This document shows positions 1 to 6,791 of a stretch of 6,791 bases of DNA, one piece after another. Origin of the DNA: Nitrospira sp. (GTDB lineage: Bacteria; Nitrospirota; Nitrospiria; Nitrospirales; Nitrospiraceae); assembly GCA_012032965.1 (NCBI GenBank), contig JAAUPT010000094.1, positions 1 to 6,791 on the forward strand. The letters are read 5' to 3'. Below the pieces are notes generated by a model, which saw only the letters and a program-made list of their open reading frames with translations, was not told where the DNA came from and did no database searches. Positions within the stretch are counted from its first letter, which is position 1. Every line of letters begins with the position of its first letter. The position numbers were made by a program, and so were the translations under genes.

Positions 1-68
1 CCAGAGGTTGGTGGCAGGTAAACGCTCTGCGGCCTCGGGTCAATCGCAGACAAGACATACCAGTCCGC

Positions 69-98
69 TTGTTACCGGCCAACTTCATTCTTTATACT
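69..98 (+). promoter_or_regulatory. sigma70-type promoter of rnpB
   Basis: A -35 box TTGTTA (69-74) and a -10 box TATACT (93-98) are separated by 18 bases. The -10 box ends 7 bases before G105, the first base of the RNase P RNA P1 helix. The expected transcription start and the structurally inferred RNA 5' end therefore agree. No coding feature is visible in bases 1-68. Confidence 0.7.
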
Positions 99-104
99 GA
101 TTCG

Positions 105-540
105 GCGTGGGTGGAAGATTGGATGGTCGCTCGGTGGGTTTCCATCGAGAGGAAAGTCCGGACTCCATGGGCAGGGCGCTGGGTAACTCCCAGGCGGAGC
201 AATCCGACACCAGCACCACAGAAATCAAACCGCCGATGGCCAAGGCAATAGGATCCCATCTGGTTGCTGCGGCTCAGGTAAGGGTGAAACGGTGGGGTAA
301 GAGCCCACCGCGGTGGTGGTGACATCACTGGCACGGTAAGCGTCGCCCGGTGCAAGGCCAAATAGGAAGACATGTGTCGGACTCTTTACGGGGTCCTGCA
401 CACCGACTGGCCCGGTCGAGGTCTTCGGGTAGGTCGCTTGAGGTTCGAGGTAACTCGAATCCCAGAGAAATGATCATCCAGGCAATGAGGGAAACTTCTT
501 TGCAGGACAGAATCCGGCTTACAGGTCTTCCGCTCACGCT
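105..540 (+). ncRNA. rnpB: RNase P RNA, bacterial type A
   Basis: This is the catalytic RNA of ribonuclease P, which removes 5' leaders from precursor tRNAs together with the RnpA protein. The conserved blocks appear in order: GAGGAAAGTCCGGACTCC (about 149-166), AAACCGCCGATGGC (227-240), CAGGTAAGGGTGAAA (about 275-289), GCAAGGCCAAATAGG (about 353-367), GGGTAGG with the GGU that pairs with the tRNA CCA end (427-433), and GACAGAATCCGGCTTA (506-521), which forms P4 with the first block. The ends are set by P1: bases 105-120 pair without interruption with 524-539 (16 pairs, a few of them G-U). At about 436 nt it is near the upper end of the usual type A size. Short open frames here are not genes. 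No convincing intrinsic terminator is visible just downstream. Confidence 0.97.
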
Positions 541-592
541 TCTTCTAAAACGCGTCGTGGCCAGTACTCTCGGTGATTCACGTGGCGCTGTA

Positions 593-621
593 TTGACGGG
601 TCTTAATGGGGATGCTAGGAT
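593..621 (+). promoter_or_regulatory. probable promoter of the ilvBNC operon
   Basis: TTGACG (593-598) and TAGGAT (616-621) have an ideal 17-base spacer. A TG one base upstream of the -10 box (613-614) makes it an extended -10 promoter. Transcription would start near 628 and give a leader of about 118 nt before ilvB. I see no T-box or convincing attenuator hairpin in that leader. The assignment rests on sequence match and position only. Confidence 0.55.
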
Positions 622-722
622 CATAAATCTTTCCCCTTGATTTCAAAGACATTTCTGCATGATGATGCGTCCTTCGCCGGGCGTGTCCTTTTAATATCTG
701 ACTATTGGAGGCAGATCGTATC

Positions 723-749
723 ATGCAGTTGGAGGGAGGGTTGTCATGA
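723..749 (+). CDS. possible 8-codon leader peptide overlapping the ilvB start
   Basis: ATG at 723 opens the frame MQLEGGLS and stops at TGA 747-749, sharing ATGA with the ilvB start at 746. A GGAGG lies at 706-710, 12 bases upstream, a slightly long spacing. Such an overlap could couple translation to ilvB. The peptide holds only one leucine and no run of branched-chain codons, and no terminator/antiterminator pair is visible, so classical attenuation is not supported. It may be chance. Confidence 0.2.
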   Translation: MQLEGGLS

Positions 750-2520
750 AACTCACCGGTGCTGAAATCTTCATCGAATGCCTGAAGCGTGAAGGTGTGA
801 AGACCGTCTTCGCGCTTCCTGGCGGAGTCGTCTTGAAGATTTTCGATACTCTCCATCAGCAGAAGGACGTTGAAGTGATTTTGACGCGCCATGAACAGGG
901 TGCGGGCCATATGGCGGAGGGATATGCCAAAGCCACTGGGAAGGCAGGCGTGTGCCTGGTCACGTCCGGCCCCGGCATGACCAATGTCATTACGGCGTTG
1001 GCCGATGCCTATATGGATTCTGTCCCGCTGGTGTGTTTCAGCGGCCAAGTCCCCACCAATTTGATCGGGAACGATGCGTTCCAGGAAGCGGACAATGTCG
1101 GGTTGAGTCGCCCCTGCACAAAATACAATTTCCTCGTCAAAGACGTGAACGATCTGGCCAGTACGATCAAAGAGGCGTTTTATATAGCGACAACAGGTCG
1201 CCCGGGGCCGGTGCTCGTCGACATCCCAAAAGACGTGTCGATGGCCAAGGCAGAATTCACCTATCCGAATTCCGTCTCGATCCGCGGGTACAACCCGACT
1301 TACGATGGCAATAAGTGGCAGATCAAGCAGGCAGCCGAAGCGATCATGAAGGCCAAGAAGCCGATTCTGTATGTCGGTGGCGGTGTGGTCTTCTCCGCAG
1401 CTTCACAGGAGCTGATTGAATTGGCGGAGATGACGCAGATCCCCGTGGATATGACGCTGATGGGGCTCGGAGTATTTCCCGGAGAACATCCCCTTTCCAT
1501 GGGTATGCTTGGCATGCACGGCACGTATCAGGCCAATATGGCCATGCATTATTCCGATCTGGTAATCGCCATCGGCGCACGGTTTGATGACCGGGTGACG
1601 GGGAAGGTGTCGGAATTCTGCCCTTATGCGAAGATTATTCATGTCGATATTGACCCGACATCCATTCGGAAAAATATCCATGTCGATATTCCGATCGTCG
1701 GAGACTGCAAGACAGTGCTTCGTGAGTTGAACCAAATCTTACGCGCGACGGTCAACGGCGAGCAGAAAGAGCTTCGGAAACCATGGTGGGATCAGATCAG
1801 AGAATGGCAACAGGCTCACCCATTGACGTACCACCAAGAGAAGGATGGGCCGATCAAGCCGCAGCAGGTCGTGAAGCGGTTGTATGAGCTGACGAAGGAC
1901 CGGGATCCGATCGTCTCGACCGATGTCGGGCAGCACCAAATGTGGGCTGCACAGTATTTCAAGTTGGCAAGCCGAATCGGTGGTTGACCTCGGGTGGGTT
2001 AGGGACCATGGGTTTTGGGTTCCCCGCCGCGATGGGTGCGCAGGCGGCCTTCCGGGATCGGCTGGTTCTCTGTATTGCCGGAGACGGCAGTATTCAGATG
2101 AACATGCAGGAAATGGCTACAGCGGTGGTAAGCAAGTTGCCGGTGAAGATCATCATCCTGAACAACGGATTTCACGGGATGGTCCGGCAATGGCAAGATC
2201 TCTTTTACGAAGGGCGCTATGCGTCGAGTTATCTGGATACGACTCCTGATTTTGTCAAGCTGGCGGATGCCTATGGAGCGGTGGGATTGCGGGTCAAGAA
2301 GGTCGGTGATCTCGATGCTGTGTTGAAAGAGGCCTTGTCGACGGACAAACCGGTCATCGTGGATGTTCCCACCCATCCCTATGAGAATTGCTATCCGATG
2401 ATCCCGGCCGGTGGGTGTAATCACGAGATGATTCTGGAAGATCCACCGGAGTTGAAGAAGAAACAATCCGGAGGGACAAAGGTTACTCCGGAAGATAAAG
2501 ACACAGTGCTCACAGCGTAA
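746..2520 (+). CDS. ilvB: acetolactate synthase large subunit, with one frameshift
   Basis: This cytoplasmic catalytic subunit of acetohydroxyacid synthase condenses two pyruvates to 2-acetolactate, or pyruvate plus 2-ketobutyrate to 2-aceto-2-hydroxybutyrate. It needs thiamine diphosphate (ThDP), Mg2+ and FAD. The N-terminal domain has the catalytic glutamate (E50, in LTRHEQGAGH) and the TSGPGMTN motif. The middle domain carries GARFDDRVTG. The C-terminal ThDP motif runs from GDG (446-448) to NN (473-474) of the restored protein. The start is supported by GGAGGGAGGG at 731-740. The frame breaks at 1972-1973: frame 2 reads KLAS then runs out at a stop near 1987, while frame 1 resumes as PNRWLTSGG. 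Adding one C there (CC to CCC) restores a normal 591-residue protein. Both halves are fully conserved, so I read this as a homopolymer error rather than a pseudogene. It forms the holoenzyme with the product of the next gene. Confidence 0.95.
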
Positions 2521-2525
2521 GGGGG

Positions 2526-2552
2526 AGTGCTGAGCGAGAAACGCTCAGCACT
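2526..2552 (+). other. perfect 11-bp hairpin between ilvB and ilvN
   Basis: AGTGCTGAGCG (2526-2536) and CGCTCAGCACT (2542-2552) are perfect reverse complements around the loop AGAAA. There is no T run after it, so it is not an intrinsic terminator. The 5' arm can instead pair with CTCAGTACTC (2571-2580) through GAGTGCTGAG (2525-2534), with one G-U pair. CGAG (2535-2538) with CTCG (2564-2567) extends that alternative stem. The two folds exclude each other. A role in RNA stability or in ilvN translation is an inference. Confidence 0.75.
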
Positions 2553-2586
2553 GAATGATCGGACTCGGCTCTCAGTACTCAAAAAG

Positions 2587-4177
<1,591 letters not shown>

Positions 4178-4186
4178 GGCAATTCC

Positions 4187-4838
4187 GTGGCGGATCATGC
4201 TGTCGGTATCCCATTTGCTAAAGAAGGAATTCCCTTCATCGCAGCGCCAGCCGGCGTTACACTGCTGGCTGGGTGGTTGGGCTGGCCGGTCTTGGCGTTT
4301 CTCGGCGCCGGTGCGACGCTCTTTTCTGCCTGGTTCTTCAGGAATCCAGCCAGAGTCGTCCCACAAGGCCAGAATCTTATCATCGCCCCCGGCGATGGGA
4401 AGGTCATTGCGATCGAGGAAGAGTTCGCAGCCACGGTACTTGAAAGAGCGCAGTATCAGGCTCACGATCTTTTTGAATGTGTTCAACGTCCACATCAACC
4501 GGATGCCCTGTGATGGGATGATCGAGGATGTACAGTACCAGCCGGGTCTGTTCATGGTCGCCAGCAAGCCAGAGGCGACATTGAGAAACGAGCAGAACGC
4601 TGTGATGATCAAGACTCACGATGGCATTAAGGTGCTGTGCGTTCAAGTGGCAGGATTGATCGCTCGGCGTATCGTGTCTTGGGTCTCTCCGCGGGATCAG
4701 GCGATCCGAGGTGAGCGATTCGGATTGATTCGTTTTGGGTCACGAATGGATACCTTTCTTCCGATCGGGAGCAAAGTTCGTGTGGCGATCGGGGATCGAG
4801 TGAAAGGTGGCGAAACGATCGTGGGGGAGTTGCCATGA
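4187..4838 (+). CDS. psd: phosphatidylserine decarboxylase, short form, with one frameshift
   Basis: This membrane-associated pyruvoyl enzyme decarboxylates phosphatidylserine to phosphatidylethanolamine. Residues about 15-50 are hydrophobic (one or two membrane segments) and are followed by WFFRNPAR. Next come APGDGKV and FLNVFNVHINRMPCDG, the family's substrate region. RFGSR (GS at 184-185 of the restored protein) is the self-cleavage site, where the serine becomes the pyruvoyl group. The start is GTG 4187, with GAGG (4176-4179) overlapping the ilvC stop. The frame breaks at about 4427-4430. Removing one base, for example C4428, changes FAATVLERA to FEPRYLKERSIRL and restores a 216-residue protein, a normal size for the short Psd family. 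As written, the first frame stops at 4513. The TGA overlaps the pssA ATG (4835-4838), which suggests translational coupling. The break is most likely a sequencing error. Confidence 0.92.
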
Positions 4839-5641
4839 AAACGGCAGGCTTCAAAAATTCATTTGGAAAGGAAGGGAAGCGGCGTAAGGCCGCCATGCAC
4901 CTCATCCCGAATCTGTTTACGACCGGCAATTTATTTTGCGGAGTGTATGCCATCCTGTCTGTCTTCAACGCCAACTACTTGGAAGCGGCCATTGCGATCC
5001 TCGTCGCGATGATTTTTGATGTCCTTGATGGGAAGTCGGCGCGCCTGACTAATAGTACGAGCCAATTCGGTCTGGAGTATGACTCGTTGTCCGATGTGGT
5101 GTCGTTCGGCGTCGCGCCGGGTCTGTTGATCTATTCCTGGGCGTTGAGCGGACAAGGAACGTTCGGTGTTGCGGTGATGTTTGCCTACTGTGGCGATGGG
5201 AGCTGTGCGATTAGCGCGATTCAACTCCACCGTTGCATTAGCCGACGGCAAATACTTTACCGGGCTTGCGATTCCAGCCGCAGCCGGAGTGGTGGCTTCC
5301 CTGGTGGTTTTCGATCATTATATTCTCAAGATGGGAGCGGAAGCCAAGCCGATCGTGGTCTTGATCATGACCTTGGTGCTAGCGTTCCTGATGGTCAGTA
5401 CGATCAAATACCGCAGCTTCAAAGAGCTCAAATTCAAGGGCCACCGGCACATCACCTATCTCGTCTGGGGGATTCTCGCGTTGATGATGGTGGCGGCGTT
5501 GCCGGCTGTCATGCTCTTTGTCGTCTTCGCTGGGTATGCACTGATGGGGCCGGTCGAAAAGTTGTTTTCGTTGGTTGCTCCGTCTGCCGGGAAAAGAGTG
5601 TTGGGAAAGTCGACCCATCGCCGATTGAGACAAGATCGTAA
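4835..5641 (+). CDS. pssA: CDP-diacylglycerol-serine O-phosphatidyltransferase, with one clear and one probable frameshift
   Basis: This integral membrane enzyme makes phosphatidylserine from CDP-diacylglycerol and L-serine and so feeds Psd. The CDP-alcohol phosphotransferase signature is complete: D62, D65-G66, A69-R70, G79, D83 and D87. Several hydrophobic segments follow. The start at ATG 4835 has GGGGGAG at 4823-4829. An extra T at 5189 breaks the frame. Without it the protein reads FAYVAMGAVRLARFNS, the conserved segment after the signature. The end is less certain. Read literally, the second frame runs on to 5966, straight through the T-box leader. One more A in the A run at 5591-5594 would give AGKKSVGKVDPSPIETRS and a stop at 5639-5641, for 268 residues. 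I prefer that end because it frees the riboswitch, but it is an inference. Confidence 0.88.
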   Translation: MKTAGFKNSFGKEGKRRKAAMHLIPNLFTTGNLFCGVYAILSVFNANYLEAAIAILVAMIFDVLDGKSARLTNSTSQFGLEYDSLSDVVSFGVAPGLLIYSWALSGQGTFGVAVMFAYCGDGSCAISAIQLHRCISRRQILYRACDSSRSRSGGFPGGFRSLYSQDGSGSQADRGLDHDLGASVPDGQYDQIPQLQRAQIQGPPAHHLSRLGDSRVDDGGGVAGCHALCRLRWVCTDGAGRKVVFVGCSVCREKSVGKVDPSPIETRS

Positions 5642-5675
5642 CAGCGGACAGCAGGAAAAATCTCGAAGCGTCGAA

Positions 5676-5955
5676 CGGCTAAGACGAGGAGTAGTAGGCG
5701 AGCAATCTAGAAGCAGGGTATTGGATATCCTCATAGAGAGCTGGTGGGTGGTGCAAACCAGCCTAGATCCCGTCGAACTCGCCTCCGAGCCGAATCTCCG
5801 AACAGATGGTAGGAGATTCCGTTTCGCCCCCGTAAGGGGCCTAAAGAAGGGCCTGAACGACCAAGTCTGGTTTCAGGCTGAATCAGGGTGGTACCACGGA
5901 GCGCGAGTCAAGCCTTCGTCCCTGTTTGAGTGGGATGAAGGCTTTTGTGTTTTTG
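5676..5955 (+). promoter_or_regulatory. leucine T-box riboswitch (CUC specifier) controlling leuA
   Basis: This tRNA-sensing leader allows read-through when uncharged tRNA-Leu binds. Stem I closes with CGGCT (5676-5680)/AGCCG (5788-5792) and GAGG (5686-5689)/CCTC (5782-5785). The specifier loop has AGTAGTA (5690-5696) opposite GAA-CTC-G, with the codon CTC (Leu) at 5778-5780. Above it pair GGCG/CGTC and ATCTAG (5705-5710)/CTAGAT (5763-5768). The apical loop GGTGGGTGGTGCAAACC (5743-5759) is the conserved tRNA-elbow contact. Further hairpins are 5792-5799/5812-5819, 5826-5830/5836-5840 and 5851-5857/5872-5878. The T-box AGGGTGGTACCACGG (5885-5899) carries UGGU (5889-5892), complementary to the ACCA end of tRNA-Leu. 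The antiterminator pairs CAGGG (5884-5888) with CCCTG (5920-5924) and ACG (5896-5898) with CGT (5917-5919). The exact 5' end and promoter are unclear. Confidence 0.95.
5911..5955 (+). terminator. T-box intrinsic terminator before leuA
   Basis: AGCCTTCGTCCC (5911-5922) pairs over 12 positions, one of them G-U, with GGGATGAAGGCT (5932-5943) around a 9-base loop. The T-rich tract TTTTTGTGTTTTT (5943-5955) follows. Its 5' arm shares TCCC with the antiterminator helix, so the two folds exclude each other, as expected for T-box attenuation. Confidence 0.93.
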
Positions 5956-6078
5956 CAGGTTGCTGAAAAAAGCCTTCCCACTGTAGTCCCATTCATGTGC
6001 CCCTTCAACGTACCAACTGTGTGCGCGTCAGGGGTTTCATGCCTTGCGGGCTTGCCGAATGGACTTTTTCAGTCGCTT
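5954..6078 (+). repeat. probable interspersed repeat (REP/MITE-like) between the T-box and leuA
   Basis: The left end GCAGGTTGCTGAAAAA (5955-5970 region) and the right end GGACTTTTTCAGTCGCTTG (6061-6079) form an imperfect inverted repeat, with CTGAAAAA/TTTTTCAG as the exact core. The interior has CTTCAACGTACC and GTGCGCGTCAGG, then GCCTTGCGGGC. From memory, Nitrospira genomes carry many intergenic copies of an element with these ends and these internal words. That recollection is unverified here. It encodes no plausible protein and separates the terminator from the leuA ribosome-binding site. Confidence 0.45.
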
Positions 6079-6095
6079 GTGATCGGAGGTCAAAC

Positions 6096-6579
6096 ATGGC
6101 ACGCAAGATCAGAATTTTCGATACGACATTGAGAGATGGCGAGCAATCGCCTGGCGCCAGCATGAACGTAGAAGAGAAGGTCATGGTGGCCAAACAGCTG
6201 GCGAGGCTCGGTGTCGATATCATCGAAGCGGGATTCGCCTATAGTTCACCTGGAGATTTCGAGGCAGTCCGGCGGATCGCTCAAGAAGTCGAAGGGCCGA
6301 CGATCTGCAGTCTTGCGCGAGCACGTCCGGAGGATATTGACCGAGCCTGGGAAGCCTTGAAAGGGGCCTCAAGGGTGCGCATCCACACATTTTTATCGAC
6401 GTCCGATATCCACCTCAAGCACCAGTTTCGAATGACTCGCGAGCAGGCCAAACACGTGCCGTGGAGCATGGTCCAGGCGGGCTCGCGGCTATGTCGACGA
6501 CGTCGAGTTTTCCCCGATGGATGCCAGCCGGTCGGATCCTGTCTATCTATACGAAGTCATCGAGGCGGTCATTGCCGCA
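6096..6579 (+). CDS. leuA: 2-isopropylmalate synthase, N-terminal part, frameshifted and broken off
   Basis: LeuA condenses acetyl-CoA with 2-ketoisovalerate, the first committed step of leucine synthesis. The start at ATG 6096 has GGAGG (6085-6089) six bases upstream. The N-terminus holds [16 protein letters not shown], whose R13 and D14 are the catalytic arginine and metal-binding aspartate, followed by [15 protein letters not shown] and then [16 protein letters not shown]. Family conservation then breaks at about 6452-6478. An [14 protein letters not shown] reading needs three single-base corrections: one base missing near 6453-6454, and extra bases at C6467 and G6477. From 6478, frame 1 reads [20 protein letters not shown] and [12 protein letters not shown]. 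The expected continuation (GATTINIPDTVGY in relatives) is absent. Only about 160 of the usual roughly 510 residues are present, so most of the TIM barrel and the regulatory domain are missing. The upstream leucine T-box fits this identity. Confidence 0.9.
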
Positions 6580-6791
6580 GCCGAGATGGACCTCGACCAG
6601 CGGGAGGAAGCCGCCTTCCGCGAGATAAGCAGCGGAAACATCCCCAACTTTCTACGCCGCTTTCAAGAGGTACTTATCAAGTACGACAGCGGCAAAGGGG
6701 AGACCCTTCGCGGCGTGCTCGGCGTCATGCCCGACTATCTGGCCATCGGCAGCGACGACGACTTCGTGCGAATGCCTCTCACGCCCCGGTC
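6580..6791 (+). CDS. fragment of an unrelated protein joined in frame to leuA; runs off the window
   Basis: Frame 1 continues without a stop from the LeuA segment for about 70 codons, but the protein no longer matches LeuA. It reads [16 protein letters not shown], then [11 protein letters not shown], then [19 protein letters not shown]. These last two motifs resemble an uncharacterised, probably secreted bacterial protein family that I recall without a name, so I assign no function. Third codon positions are G or C in 56 of 70 codons (80%), against 43 of 70 (61%) in the first 70 codons of leuA, which points to a different source. There is no start codon or ribosome-binding site of its own at the junction. 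This looks like the interior of a gene joined by misassembly or recombination. Confidence 0.6.

Noticed and set aside
541..592. rnpB intrinsic terminator
   Set aside because: I could not find a stable hairpin followed by a T run. The palindrome CACGTG alone is not enough.
69..640. Several open frames of 60-99 codons across the rnpB region on both strands
   Set aside because: They coincide with conserved RNase P RNA blocks, lack ribosome-binding sites and show no protein family features.
578..1048. 156-codon minus-strand frame across the ilv promoter and the ilvB start, and other minus-strand frames inside ilvB, ilvC and psd
   Set aside because: They are antisense to well conserved genes and have no recognisable protein motifs.
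1638..1693. Repeated CATGTCGATATT within ilvB
   Set aside because: Both copies encode the HVDI peptides of the conserved segment, so it is a coding coincidence and not a DNA repeat.
2526..2552. The ilvB-ilvN hairpin as a transcription terminator
   Set aside because: It is followed by GAATGATCGG and has no U tract.
2527..2586. GTG 2527 as an upstream start of ilvN
   Set aside because: It would add 20 residues encoded by an RNA hairpin, the ribosome-binding sequence is too close, and family members begin at ATG 2587.
5625..5653. TTGAGA at 5625-5630 as the -35 box of a T-box promoter
   Set aside because: No acceptable -10 box lies 16-18 bases downstream, so the leader promoter stays unidentified or transcription comes from pssA.

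Overview
The window suggests a Nitrospirota bacterium, most likely Nitrospira-like. This rests on recognising the IlvB, IlvN and IlvC protein sequences, the gene order ilvB-ilvN-ilvC-psd-pssA-leuA, a moderate-to-high GC content, and an intergenic element that resembles repeats I recall from Nitrospira genomes. The same gene order also occurs in Deltaproteobacteria such as Geobacter, so the assignment is an inference. All genes are on the + strand.

Layout: (1) rnpB, the type A RNase P RNA, at about 105-540, with a clear sigma70-type promoter and a 16-bp P1 helix that fixes both ends. (2) A 205-bp gap with a good promoter (593-621) for the branched-chain amino acid operon. (3) ilvB, ilvN and ilvC: acetolactate synthase large and small subunits, then ketol-acid reductoisomerase. 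A strong hairpin with an alternative fold lies between ilvB and ilvN. (4) psd and pssA, the last and first steps of phosphatidylethanolamine synthesis from CDP-diacylglycerol and serine, overlapping by ATGA. (5) A complete leucine-type T-box riboswitch (about 5676-5955) with a CUC specifier, antiterminator and terminator. (6) A roughly 120-bp element with imperfect inverted ends, probably an interspersed repeat. (7) The start of leuA (2-isopropylmalate synthase), which breaks off at about 6579. From there the reading frame continues as an unrelated, GC3-richer protein to the end of the window.

How the genes work together: IlvBN and IlvC make the dihydroxy-acid precursors of valine, leucine and isoleucine. 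LeuA diverts 2-ketoisovalerate to leucine. The T-box would let uncharged tRNA-Leu switch on leuA on its own, independently of the upstream ilv promoter. The Psd/PssA pair sits between them as a membrane-lipid module.

Quality warning: ilvB, psd, pssA and leuA each carry single-base indels that break otherwise well conserved proteins, and leuA has three within about 30 bases before its junction with foreign sequence. The pattern fits sequencing or assembly error better than gene decay. The leuA fusion should be treated as a possible chimera until reads are checked. I found no undescribed defence, mobile or RNA system. The most notable biology is the T-box in an apparent non-Firmicute and the possible RNA switch in the ilvB-ilvN gap.
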